Origin: a bacterium UBA6115
GTDB lineage: Bacteria > Bacillota_A > Clostridia > Christensenellales > Aristaeellaceae
Assembly (NCBI GenBank): GCA_002428405.1
Contig: DIWD01000015.1
Span: 1 to 23,418 of the forward strand
Length of the DNA stretch: 23,418 bases
Reading direction: 5' to 3'
Shown here: in pieces, positions 14,399-21,432 of the stretch
How the letters are laid out: the number at the start of each line of letters is the position of its first letter
How positions within the stretch are numbered: the stretch's first letter is position 1
The notes under the pieces: generated by a model
Seen by the model: the letters and a program-made list of their open reading frames with translations, nothing else
The model's database searches: none
What the model was told of the DNA's origin: nothing
Made by a program: the position numbers and the translations under genes

Positions 14399-14427
14399 TT
14401 GCGTATTTGCAAAGCAGGTACTATAAT
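14399..14427 (+). promoter_or_regulatory. Promoter of a structured leader or non-coding RNA
   Basis: TTGCGT (14399-14404), 17-nt spacer, perfect TATAAT (14422-14427). Transcription would start near 14433-14435, about 235 nt upstream of the zinc-ribbon start codon, exactly where the first predicted hairpin begins. Confidence 0.75.
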
Positions 14428-14432
14428 GAAAG

Positions 14433-14651
14433 CGGTTGATCCGCGGTTTGTGGTTGAAAGCCGATGCCAGTCGCAGGCGAAGCGGCCCACGTAAGCAGAC
14501 AAAATGTTTGTGAGCATGGTGCGATCTAGATGTCAGCCCGGCCAGGCGAAAGCCTGAGAGAGCGGCGTAAGGCGCGAAGGCGAACAGCAAGGCTCCGGCC
14601 GGCGGGTGTGGGGACAAAGACCAGGTCAGCGTGGCTCAACCTATATTAGGT
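14433..14651 (+). ncRNA. Candidate structured non-coding RNA or long 5' leader
   Basis: About 220 nt between a strong promoter and the zinc-ribbon gene, with no reading frame of its own. Hand folding gives several nested helices. GCGG/CCGC makes a hairpin at 14432-14444. GTGG (14450-14453) pairs with CCAC (14487-14490), enclosing GCCG/CGGC (14460-14463 with 14483-14486) and GCC/GGC around loop AGTCGCA. CAGACA/TGTTTG forms a hairpin at 14496-14510. CCGGCC (14538-14543) pairs with GGCCGG (14597-14602) and encloses a GAAA-capped AGGC/GCCT hairpin at 14544-14555. ACCTA/TAGGT (14639-14651) lies beside the ribosome binding region. Size, density of helices and setting in a Clostridia-like genome fit a known class such as the raiA motif, but I cannot confirm this. 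It could be a free RNA, a riboswitch-like leader, or both. Confidence 0.55.
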
Positions 14652-14669
14652 CAGGGGGTTTCCAAACAC

Positions 14670-14951
14670 ATGTACCAGGACAAGACCATGGTTTGCCGGG
14701 ATTGCGGATCGGAATTCACATTCACCGCAGGCGAGCAGGAATTCTACGCGGAAAAGGGCTTCCAGAACGAGCCCACCCGTTGCAGGGACTGCCGTCAGAA
14801 CCGGAAAGCCAGCAGACCCGCCTCAAACGGGCCGCGCGAAATGCACAGCGCTGTGTGCGCACAGTGCGGGGCGCAGACACAAGTACCCTTCCTTCCCAAG
14901 AACGACCGCCCCATCTACTGCAGCGAGTGCTTTTCCGCGATGCGCAGATAA
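14670..14951 (+). CDS. Small double zinc-ribbon protein
   Basis: The product is 93 residues. The ATG at 14670 gives the family-typical beginning Met-Tyr-Gln-Asp-Lys-Thr; an in-frame GTG at 14631 would add 13 residues from the RNA region. The ribosome binding site is probably AGGGGG, 11 nt upstream, which is a rather long gap. Two Cys pairs form the first ribbon (Cys-Arg-Asp-Cys near residue 9 and Cys-Arg-Asp-Cys near 37), with the conserved Phe-Thr-Ala-Gly-Glu-Gln-Glu-Phe-Tyr between. A second set, Cys-Ala-Gln-Cys and Cys-Ser-Glu-Cys, lies in the last third, separated by a basic linker. This is the CxxC-type probable zinc-ribbon (zf-trcl-like) family, common in Clostridia and of unknown function; nucleic-acid binding is likely. 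A terminator follows. Confidence 0.85.
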   Translation: MYQDKTMVCRDCGSEFTFTAGEQEFYAEKGFQNEPTRCRDCRQNRKASRPASNGPREMHSAVCAQCGAQTQVPFLPKNDRPIYCSECFSAMRR

Positions 14952-14977
14952 GTCCCTCCCAATAGAATGAGCAGAAT

Positions 14978-15001
14978 CGCCCGGGAAACCGGGCGGTTTT
15001 T
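14978..15001 (+). terminator. Rho-independent terminator
   Basis: CGCCCGG (14978-14984), GAAA tetraloop, CCGGGCG (14989-14995), followed by G and T5. It ends the leader RNA plus zinc-ribbon unit. Confidence 0.9.
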
Positions 15002-15115
15002 ATTTGCCATTCAGGTGTTCTCAGGCACTCGAATGCCTGTGATGCGCAGGCGACTCCCCCTGGGTACCTGATCCTAAAATGCGATCAATCCTTGCTTTTC
15101 TGATTTTCGCTGCAT

Positions 15116-15144
15116 TTGACATTCCGGCAGCCGGACAATAAGAT
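15116..15144 (+). promoter_or_regulatory. Promoter of the transpeptidase-CapA fusion gene
   Basis: Perfect TTGACA (15116-15121), 17-nt spacer, TAAGAT (15139-15144). The TTG of the -35 box is also an in-frame codon, so an automatic start call at 15116 would be wrong. The spacer contains a small inverted repeat (CCGG-CAG-CCGG). Confidence 0.75.
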
Positions 15145-15178
15145 ATTGGCATCGCAGAAAAAAAACAGGAATGGTGAT

Positions 15179-17632
15179 ATGCAGGGAATGAAAGCCGTCG
15201 GAACAAACAAGATATCAGTCGCCCTGCTGTTTGCCCTGTTCATGTTTCACGGTTTTCTGCCGGCAGCGGTCCGTGCGGAGGAATCCGGACTCATCTTCGC
15301 CGCGGCTGAACAGGTTCGACCATATGAAAGGACGGAACTGTCCCTGCAGATACCGGACAGGGGAACCCTGCGCCTGTGCGCTGTGGTAAACGGTGAATCC
15401 ATCCCCTTATACCCTGAACAGGCCGTGGAAGCAGGAAGCATGTCCTTGCCCTTTGAGGGGCTTGACGCCGCGGGGCAACCCTTGCCCGCGGGCGGGGCAT
15501 TGCTGACAGCTTCCTGGCAAAATGAAAGCCGGATGCTGACAGATGATGCAACTGTAAAAGTCCTTCAGCCTGCCGCGGCGCTGAGTTTCGCCGTCCTTTC
15601 TGATGAAATGCTGCCAAGGATTGACGGGGAAGAATTGCTCGTTGATTATCAACTTACACGGCCAGGACGTCTGAAGGTTGCGGTCTATGCCGCGCAAAGC
15701 ATGGAGCAGCCCCTGAAAAGCTGGTTCCTTGACCGCACAGACGCCCTGCCTCACCGTTTCCGCTGGGACAAACGCATCATCGGCCAGCCGCTCCCGGCAG
15801 GGGAATACCTGATGACGCTGGAGGTTGACGGTTCGCCGCAGAAAGCCCTGGAACGGCGATTCATCCTCACTGATGACGCTTATACCGCGCCGCCCCTGTC
15901 CCCCACGGCAAAAGCCACATTCCTTCCTGAGAACCTCGACGAGGCCAGCGTATGGGCGGCCATTACCGCGCCGGTCACAGTGGTGGACATCGGCGCGCTG
16001 CAGCACCAGAATATCTTCAGCCAGCCCAGCGAGACCTCCGCGTCACTGGGCGTTGTGCACGGGCAGACAGCGGGGCTTGAGGTGCTGGAGACGGGCATCG
16101 GCGGTTTTGCCAGGGTCCGCGCGGCGCGCCACGGTGACGGGGAGTTTGTCACCGGCTTTGTGCCGCAAAAAAAATTAAAGACCATTATTCCGGATACGCG
16201 CTACGGCCTGCTGATTGACAAGGGCCGCCAGAAGCTGCTGGTATATGAGCGGGGGAAACTGATAGGCGAACTGGCTGTCAGCACTGGGATCTATGTGCCC
16301 CCCGGCGACGATTCCTTTGATACGCTTGCCGGCGCTTTCCTGACAGAGGATCGGATCGCGCAGTTTTCCAGCGAAGGCTTCCGCTATAATTCGGCCATCC
16401 GCATCGACGGAGGCAACCTGATCCATGAGACCGGACATAAGCTGAATGTAGGAAAGCCTGATTACAGTGAACAGCGGCAGACGCTGGGGACAAAAGCCTC
16501 CCACGGATGCGTCCGGGTAGACAACAGGCTCAGCCCTGAAACCTTAAGCGCATGGTGGCTATACACCAATTTGCCACGAAATACCAAGGTGCTGGTGCTG
16601 CCCGAAGAGCAGGTGAAAGAAGCTCCTGAAAAGCCAGTGATCCTGCCGTCAGCAAGCCCCGTGCCTTCTGCTGCTCCAACGGCCAAAGCAGGGCAGACAA
16701 GAATCGTGATGACTTTCGGCGGGGACTGTGTCCTGGGCAGCGAAGAAAAGAGCAGGGCGCTGCCGGAATCCTTTCATACGGCGGTTGAAAAGAACGGGTT
16801 TTCCTGGCCCTTTTCCGGTATATCGGATGTCTTTGCGGGGGATGACCTGAGTATGGTCAACCTGGAGAATGTGCTCAAGGACAATGGCGGGGACAAGGTG
16901 AGCCGCCAGCACAATTTCAGGGGACCGACAAGTTTCGCGGAGATCCTCAGGCAGGGCAGCGTAGAGCTTGTCAACCTAGCCAACAATCATTTCCCCGATT
17001 ACGGGCAGGAGGGAAAGAACAGCACACGCGGAGCACTGGAGGAGGCCGGGATCGCCTACGCCGGGTACAGCAGCCTGCACATCTTTGAGAAAAACGGGAT
17101 CCTCATCGGTTTTGCCGGCATCCGGGAAACCATCTGGCATCAGGACCATGCGCGCGTCGCCGATGAAATCGCGCAGCTGAAAAAGGCCGGCTGCCATTAT
17201 ATCGTCTACACCTGCCATTTCGGAAATGAATATGAGCCCAGTCACAATGCGCTCCAGGGGGAGATTGCGCGCGCCGCGGTAGACGCCGGCGCGGACCTGG
17301 TCATCGGGCACCACCCGCACATTGTCCAGGGCATCGAGGAGTATCAGGGCGGCTTGATCTTTTATTCCCTGGGCAACCTGGTCTTTGGCGGCAACCTGGA
17401 CCTGACGGCTTTTGATGGGCTGCTGGTCCAGGTGACGCTGGATTTCAGCAATGAAACGCTGGACTTGACCCATGTCAGGCTGCTGCCTGTCCTCACCAGC
17501 GGCAACCGCCCTGCCAATGATTTCCGGCCGGTTTTAGCCCAGGGCGAGGATTTAGCGCGGATCCTGGAGGCAATCAGCCTAGACAGCCCAAAGGTCTATC
17601 CGGAAGCGTTTATATTGCAGCGGCTTCCCTGA
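15179..17632 (+). CDS. Secreted fusion of YkuD L,D-transpeptidase and CapA-type metallophosphatase
   Basis: The product is 817 residues; the ATG at 15179 has AGGA about 9 nt upstream and lies downstream of a promoter. A signal peptide covers about 1-33. Residues 35-265 contain beta-rich modules ending in a FlgD-like Ig unit (Pro-Leu-Pro-Ala-Gly-Glu-Tyr). About 275-340 looks SH3-like. The YkuD domain is about 341-475, with His416 and the catalytic Ser-His442-Gly-Cys444-Val-Arg446; such enzymes form 3-3 cross-links in peptidoglycan or attach other groups. A Pro/Ala/Ser-rich linker (about 476-505) leads to a CapA domain (about 507-800) with Gly-Gly-Asp, Asn-Leu-Glu, Asn602-Asn-His604, Cys-His-Phe-Gly, Gly-His711-His-Pro-His714 and Ser-Leu-Gly-Asn. 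CapA proteins take part in poly-gamma-glutamate formation or related surface polymers. All key residues are present in both halves, and no C-terminal anchor is seen. Confidence 0.88.
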   Translation: MQGMKAVGTNKISVALLFALFMFHGFLPAAVRAEESGLIFAAAEQVRPYERTELSLQIPDRGTLRLCAVVNGESIPLYPEQAVEAGSMSLPFEGLDAAGQPLPAGGALLTASWQNESRMLTDDATVKVLQPAAALSFAVLSDEMLPRIDGEELLVDYQLTRPGRLKVAVYAAQSMEQPLKSWFLDRTDALPHRFRWDKRIIGQPLPAGEYLMTLEVDGSPQKALERRFILTDDAYTAPPLSPTAKATFLPENLDEASVWAAITAPVTVVDIGALQHQNIFSQPSETSASLGVVHGQTAGLEVLETGIGGFARVRAARHGDGEFVTGFVPQKKLKTIIPDTRYGLLIDKGRQKLLVYERGKLIGELAVSTGIYVPPGDDSFDTLAGAFLTEDRIAQFSSEGFRYNSAIRIDGGNLIHETGHKLNVGKPDYSEQRQTLGTKASHGCVRVDNRLSPETLSAWWLYTNLPRNTKVLVLPEEQVKEAPEKPVILPSASPVPSAAPTAKAGQTRIVMTFGGDCVLGSEEKSRALPESFHTAVEKNGFSWPFSGISDVFAGDDLSMVNLENVLKDNGGDKVSRQHNFRGPTSFAEILRQGSVELVNLANNHFPDYGQEGKNSTRGALEEAGIAYAGYSSLHIFEKNGILIGFAGIRETIWHQDHARVADEIAQLKKAGCHYIVYTCHFGNEYEPSHNALQGEIARAAVDAGADLVIGHHPHIVQGIEEYQGGLIFYSLGNLVFGGNLDLTAFDGLLVQVTLDFSNETLDLTHVRLLPVLTSGNRPANDFRPVLAQGEDLARILEAISLDSPKVYPEAFILQRLP

Positions 17633-17688
17633 ACGCAAGTCATCAATGGCCGAAAAACAGGAGGTCAAGGCATGATATGCCGAAGAGA

Positions 17689-18027
17689 TCAGGCGTTATA
17701 GCTTTCTGACAGGCTTTGAAGCTTCCCGAGGAAACTCTGCTCGCCCCAGGTGTTGATTTTGAAGAATACGGCCTGGGACCCGCCTGAGGTGATGGCGCTG
17801 AGGAAAAGGCTGTCTCCCTGACCAACCAGCGTAACGGCAAGACTGACCCTGTTGCTCCCAATCCAGCTGTAGCGCTCATATACGCGGACGCTGACCTTAT
17901 TCTCCCCATTCTGCCAATCGCTGCCGTCCTCAAAGGAAGCGGAAATGGATCCGCCGATGATCCCCTGATGGATATAGTTCAGGAAATCATCAAAATTTCC
18001 CTTCAGGTCCATTTCATATTTCGCCAT
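17689..18027 (-). CDS. DUF6054 family protein
   Basis: The product is 112 residues. The ATG at 18027 has AAGGAG 6 nt upstream; an earlier in-frame start at 18117 would run inside the permease gene. The sequence fits the DUF6054 family as I recall it: Met-Ala-Lys-Tyr at the N-terminus, an Ala-Ser-Phe-Glu-Asp strand, Val-Arg-Val-Tyr-Glu-Arg-Tyr-Ser, Gly-Ser-Asn-Arg-Val-Ser-Leu-Ala-Val-Thr-Leu and Ser-Ala-Ile-Thr-Ser-Gly-Gly-Ser-Gln-Ala near the end. The protein is soluble and small, and its function is unknown. It begins 10 nt after the permease stop, so it is the third gene of the exporter operon. Confidence 0.8.
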   Translation of the reverse strand: MAKYEMDLKGNFDDFLNYIHQGIIGGSISASFEDGSDWQNGENKVSVRVYERYSWIGSNRVSLAVTLVGQGDSLFLSAITSGGSQAVFFKINTWGEQSFLGKLQSLSESYNA

Positions 18028-18037
18028 GTCTGTCTCC

Positions 18038-18826
18038 TTATATCGCCAGGTCTTTTTTGATGAAGCGGACAACGCCGATGACCAGGACGATACCCGCGGC
18101 GGCGAAGCCGATGCCAATGGCAGGCCATAGCAGGCCGGCGGCTTTGGTAATGCGCGCGATGTCCGTATAATAGAAGGGGGTGAAGTATTTCAGCGCTGCC
18201 GCCTCACGGTTGACGTTGATGAATAGATTCAGGAAATAAAACACCAGGATGATGCCAAGGCCAGGCACCGCGCTGTCGCGCTTTTTCAGGCAGGAGATGC
18301 CAAAGCAGATCACCGCAACCTGCAGGTTCATCAGGAACAGGGAGAGGTGGAAGTCAGCAAACACCTTCCCGGGAAAGGACTCGCCGATCATCTCCGCGCC
18401 AAACCTGGAGCCCAGTATGCACACCAGGTTCAAAACGGCGATCTGCAGGACCATCGCGGCGAATTTCTGCGCTAGCACGCTCAATCGTCCGATCGGGTGG
18501 GGAAAAAGGTATTCAGTTGTATGCCGGCCTTCTTCCCTGGCAACGATGCTGATCCCCGTGACGGCGGCAAACATCCCTCCGCCCAGGCCGATGAAATTGC
18601 CGACCTCCAGCCCGTAATAGTTCATAAACTCAAAAACATCCATATCATTCAGGCTGAAGACCTCGCTGAGGATGCCCAGCCGCCCGATGATGCTGTTGAA
18701 CATATCAGAAAATTGGGCGACCTTGGGATAGAGCAGCATGGCGGCAACCGTGAAAGCAGAAAGGGATAAGGCCCAGATGACGGCGGACTTCCAGCCCCTC
18801 CTGATCTCAAAACGCAGAACTGTCAT
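18038..18826 (-). CDS. ABC-2 type transporter permease
   Basis: Integral membrane protein of 262 residues with about six hydrophobic helices: near 14-33, 80-97, 124-143, 165-182, 187-204 and 231-254. The N-terminus (Phe-Glu-Ile-Arg-Arg-Gly-Trp-Lys) and the cytoplasmic Ala-Arg-Glu-Glu-Gly-Arg-His-Thr-Thr-Glu-Tyr-Leu segment are typical of ABC-2 permeases, where this loop meets the ATPase. It overlaps the ATPase gene by 4 nt (ATGA) and has GGAGGGG upstream. Related pairs export antibiotics, peptides or lipids (BcrAB-like), but nothing in the sequence fixes the substrate. Confidence 0.85.
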   Translation of the reverse strand: MTVLRFEIRRGWKSAVIWALSLSAFTVAAMLLYPKVAQFSDMFNSIIGRLGILSEVFSLNDMDVFEFMNYYGLEVGNFIGLGGGMFAAVTGISIVAREEGRHTTEYLFPHPIGRLSVLAQKFAAMVLQIAVLNLVCILGSRFGAEMIGESFPGKVFADFHLSLFLMNLQVAVICFGISCLKKRDSAVPGLGIILVFYFLNLFINVNREAAALKYFTPFYYTDIARITKAAGLLWPAIGIGFAAAGIVLVIGVVRFIKKDLAI

Positions 18827-19710
18827 GCCGGGCTCCCCTCCTTTTCGTAAAAGTGCATGAAGATCTCCTCCATGTCCGGCTCAGTGATGCTCAGATCCTC
18901 AAATGAAACCCCTTGCAGGTCAGAAAGCAGCTTTTTATAGTCGCCCTGGAAGAGAAAACTGACGCTGTTGTCCAGCCGGGCAATGCCAATTGCCCCGGGA
19001 AATCCCTCCGGCAAATGCTTACAGCCGCGCAGCGTCACACGCTTGGCGGCTGAGCGGGAAAGCGAATCCACGCTGTCCTCCACGACTAGGCGCCCCTCGC
19101 GGATAATGGCAGCGCGGGTGCAATGCTGTTGTATTTCACTGAGCACGTGGCTTGAGAAGAAAACAGTGGCGCCTTGGTTGTGGCGTTCCGCCATCAGGTC
19201 CCAGAATGCCTTCTGCATCAGCGGATCCAATCCGCCGGTCGCCTCATCCAGGATCAGCAGGTCCGGCCTGTGCTGCAGCGCCAGGACAATCCCCAGCTTC
19301 TTCCTGTTGCCAAAGGACAGCTCCTCCACCCTGCGGCCCATGTCCAATCCCAGTATCCCGCAAAGCCGCCTGGCTTCCCGCGCGCAGTCCATCCTGCGCA
19401 GATCCGCGGACATTTGGATGGCTTCGCTGACGCGCATGTTGGGGTAATAACTGGCTTCAGAGGGGATGTATCCAATGCCCGAAAGAATCTCACGCCTGCG
19501 GCGCTTGATATCTTCCCCGAACACCTCAGCCTTGCCGCTGTTTGCCTTGATCAGCCCGAGCAAAACCCGGATGGTGGTAGACTTTCCAGCGCCGTTTGAT
19601 CCGATAAAACCGTAGATGTCCCCTTTGTTGACTGTAATGCTCAGATCTATGATGCCCCGGGCGCGGTGATAGGATTTGGTGAGATTCTGGGTCCTGATGA
19701 CCGTCTCCAT
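18823..19710 (-). CDS. ABC transporter ATP-binding protein, exporter type
   Basis: ATPase of 295 residues. Walker A is Gly-Ser-Asn-Gly-Ala-Gly-Lys-Ser-Thr (about 38-46). The Q-loop region is Gly-Tyr-Ile-Pro-Ser-Glu. The signature is a variant, Leu-Ser-Phe-Gly-Asn in place of Leu-Ser-Gly-Gly-Gln, as often seen in ABC-2 exporters. Walker B is Leu-Leu-Ile-Leu-Asp-Glu-Ala followed by Gly-Gly-Leu-Asp-Pro, and the switch His is in Ser-Ser-His-Val-Leu-Ser-Glu. A C-terminal domain of about 80 residues ends with Glu-Pro-Asp-Met-Glu-Glu-Ile-Phe, usual for this type. It is first gene of the exporter operon, with AGGAGG upstream of the ATG and an extended -10 promoter. Confidence 0.92.
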   Translation of the reverse strand: METVIRTQNLTKSYHRARGIIDLSITVNKGDIYGFIGSNGAGKSTTIRVLLGLIKANSGKAEVFGEDIKRRRREILSGIGYIPSEASYYPNMRVSEAIQMSADLRRMDCAREARRLCGILGLDMGRRVEELSFGNRKKLGIVLALQHRPDLLILDEATGGLDPLMQKAFWDLMAERHNQGATVFFSSHVLSEIQQHCTRAAIIREGRLVVEDSVDSLSRSAAKRVTLRGCKHLPEGFPGAIGIARLDNSVSFLFQGDYKKLLSDLQGVSFEDLSITEPDMEEIFMHFYEKEGSPA

Positions 19711-19740
19711 GCTTTCCTCCTGATCTTAGATCCATTTATG

Positions 19741-19749
19741 ATTATAGCA
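19741..19749 (-). promoter_or_regulatory. Extended -10 promoter of the exporter operon
   Basis: On the minus strand: TGC-TATAAT (19749-19741), an extended -10 element with perfect TATAAT. No good -35 box is seen at 16-18 nt, which fits the extended type. The ATG is about 30 nt downstream. Confidence 0.55.
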
Positions 19750-19786
19750 GGAATACCAATAAAAACCCATCATAGAATCCCGCGCG

Positions 19787-19815
19787 TTTACAAGCCGTGC
19801 CCGGTGGGGTATGAT
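19787..19815 (+). promoter_or_regulatory. Promoter of the two-TM protein gene
   Basis: TTTACA (19787-19792), 17-nt spacer, TATGAT (19810-19815). The leader is very short, with GGAGGGG before the ATG at 19836. Confidence 0.5.
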
Positions 19816-19835
19816 GTGGCATGCGGAGGGGAACT

Positions 19836-20324
19836 ATGTATACAGAAACAGACATTCTTGACCTGACCAAGCAGCTGAACAAACGCTTGATGGGGTGGAT
19901 GATTCCGGAAGCCCTGCTGCTGGCCGCGGTCATCTTCAGCTTTATCAGGCGGGTTGAGTGGCTGAACAGTTTGCTGTTCGCGCTGCTTTGCGCTGTGATC
20001 CTCTTTTCCCTGAATCTGACGATCCTGCCCGTGTCCCGATACAGGGCTTTTTTGCGCAACGCGCTCAATGGGCGCACTACCCGGAGCGTGGCCGTGTTTA
20101 TTTCCTTTACGGATGAACCGGTGCTGCGCGAAGGCGTGCGTTTTTATCCGCTCATGATGCGGGTGGACAGCGCGAAGGAAGAGATGGATAAGCGGCAGTT
20201 TTACTGGGACGCCAACCTGCCAAAGCCGGAATGGCAGGCCGGGGACAGGATCGCGTCGCGTTCCTACGAACGGCAGATCGTCGCCTGGGAAAAGGCAAAG
20301 GATGATGAGCCGCTGGAAGGTTGA
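19836..20324 (+). CDS. Unrecognised two-helix membrane protein
   Basis: The product is 162 residues from the ATG at 19836, which has GGAGGGG 5-6 nt upstream; the in-frame ATG at 19821 has no such site. After a short N-terminal helix come two membrane helices (about 21-40 and 45-64), followed by a basic stretch and a cytoplasmic domain of about 95 residues with strands (Ser-Val-Ala-Val-Phe-Ile-Ser-Phe; Gly-Val-Arg-Phe-Tyr-Pro-Leu) and several Trp near the end. This layout resembles small YcxB-like membrane proteins with a cytoplasmic beta domain, but I do not assign a family. It is divergent from the exporter operon and convergent with the next gene. Confidence 0.75.
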   Translation: MYTETDILDLTKQLNKRLMGWMIPEALLLAAVIFSFIRRVEWLNSLLFALLCAVILFSLNLTILPVSRYRAFLRNALNGRTTRSVAVFISFTDEPVLREGVRFYPLMMRVDSAKEEMDKRQFYWDANLPKPEWQAGDRIASRSYERQIVAWEKAKDDEPLEG

Positions 20325-20406
20325 TCTCTTCTCCGCGAAGAACAGGGATTGATCCTCCTGTCATCGATCTTCCCGGACAATGAAATGTTCATGGGAAGTT
20401 TTACTT

Positions 20407-20829
20407 TTATTTGCTCCCTGCCATGAAAGCTGCCCTCCCGGGGTTGCGCAGGGCGAAGGATTCCGTGATGTAACCGGCAAACTCGCTGCCCGGCTGTTCA
20501 TCCCGGGACAGGATGGCATGGCAGGTGAAAAGACCTGTTCGCATCATGACGCATTCGGCAACGAGCGGACTAACGATGTCTGTTTCAGAGGCAAAACTGA
20601 GAATCAGGTATTTCTCAGGCCTTCCCCTGATGTTTCTGCGCGGAGGCAGCCATACCCAGGCGAAGGGCCTGGGCGCGCGGAATGATACCTGTGTCTTATT
20701 GACCCTTACTTCACAGTCCGGGTAAGCGCTGCGGATCAGTTTCCTCAACGCGAGGTACAGCGGCAAAAGAACAGGCTCATCCTGAAAGAAAGAGATCTCC
20801 ATCGGGTTGATGCCGCTTTCCTGCGTCAT
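20407..20829 (-). CDS. Probable DUF5655 domain protein
   Basis: The product is 140 residues; the ATG at 20829 follows a GTGAGGA ribosome binding region. The sequence contains Val-Asn-Lys-Thr-Gln-Val-Ser-Phe (about 43-50), an aromatic Pro-Phe-Ala-Trp-Val-Trp-Leu-Pro strand, Leu-Ile-Leu-Ser-Phe and a late Cys-His-Ala-Ile-Leu-Ser, then a C-terminal helix ending in Ala-Leu-Arg-Asn. This order (N-terminal helix, Lys-Thr-Gln strand, paired strands, C-terminal helix) is what I recall of DUF5655, a small domain of unknown function. It is soluble and appears to be a single gene. Family assignment is moderate; that it is a gene is well supported by length and start signal. Confidence 0.65.
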   Translation of the reverse strand: MTQESGINPMEISFFQDEPVLLPLYLALRKLIRSAYPDCEVRVNKTQVSFRAPRPFAWVWLPPRRNIRGRPEKYLILSFASETDIVSPLVAECVMMRTGLFTCHAILSRDEQPGSEFAGYITESFALRNPGRAAFMAGSK

Positions 20830-20886
20830 TTCCTCACCTGCTTTCCAGGTTTTATCATACGGTCAGCCCATCATGAGGAGGTAAAT

Positions 20887-21414
20887 ATGAGCGATCACCT
20901 GCTGCACCTCTATACCGGGGATGGCAAGGGAAAGACCACTGCCGCCATGGGCATGGCGCTTCGCATGCTGGGGCATGAAAAGCCGGTGCTGATTGCCCAG
21001 TTCATGAAGGACGGCACTTCCGGCGAACTGAAGTCACTGGCCCGATTTGAGAACGCACACATTTTTGAAGGCGCGCGCATGAAGGGCTTTATCTGGCACA
21101 TGACCCCGCCGCAGCTTGAGGAAGCGCGCCAGGCGTACAGGGAAGCCGCGGAAAGCCTGCTGGATACCATCCATAAGCTAAGCCCGGCGCTGACTGTGCT
21201 GGATGAGCTGTGCGTGGCGCTGGCCGCGCGCTTGCTGAGCCAGGAGGATGCCTTCAGGGTGATCGACGCGGCTCTGCTGTACGGCGACACGGTGGTGACC
21301 GGCCGCTACGCGCCGGATAAGCTGCAGGAACGCGCCGATTACGTCAGCAGAATAGAAGCGGTGAAGCACCCGTTCAATGAAGGCCAGCGCGCGCGGGAGG
21401 GTATTGAGTGGTAG
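20887..21414 (+). CDS. cobO: Cob(I)alamin adenosyltransferase, CobO/BtuR type
   Basis: It transfers the adenosyl group of ATP to the cobalt of cob(I)alamin or corrinoid precursors, making the active coenzyme. The product is 175 residues, normal for the family. The P-loop is Gly-Asp-Gly-Lys-Gly-Lys-Thr-Thr (residues 11-18). Val-Leu-Ile-Ala-Gln-Phe-Met-Lys, Leu-Asp-Glu-Leu, Val-Val-Thr-Gly-Arg-Tyr-Ala-Pro, Ala-Asp-Tyr-Val and the C-terminal His-Pro-Phe-x-x-Gly-Gln-x-Ala-Arg-x-Gly-Ile-Glu are all present. The start ATG has GAGGAGG upstream. It stands alone with no other corrinoid gene in the window, so its role may be salvage rather than de novo synthesis. Confidence 0.95.
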   Translation: MSDHLLHLYTGDGKGKTTAAMGMALRMLGHEKPVLIAQFMKDGTSGELKSLARFENAHIFEGARMKGFIWHMTPPQLEEARQAYREAAESLLDTIHKLSPALTVLDELCVALAARLLSQEDAFRVIDAALLYGDTVVTGRYAPDKLQERADYVSRIEAVKHPFNEGQRAREGIEW

Positions 21415-21432
21415 GCTTTATCTCTCCCGCTG

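Noticed and set aside
14433..14651. SRP RNA, RNase P RNA, tmRNA or 6S RNA
   Set aside because: I did not find the SRP domain IV core, the conserved RNase P core elements or a tRNA-like end of tmRNA, and the fold is not the single long bulged stem of 6S RNA.
15116..15178. TTG at 15116 as start of the transpeptidase-CapA gene
   Set aside because: This TTG is part of a perfect -35 box; the ATG at 15179 follows the promoter and gives a proper signal peptide.
17672..17701. Ten-codon mini frame with a good AGGAGG site
   Set aside because: It overlaps the end of the DUF6054 gene on the other strand and has no sign of conservation; too short to support.
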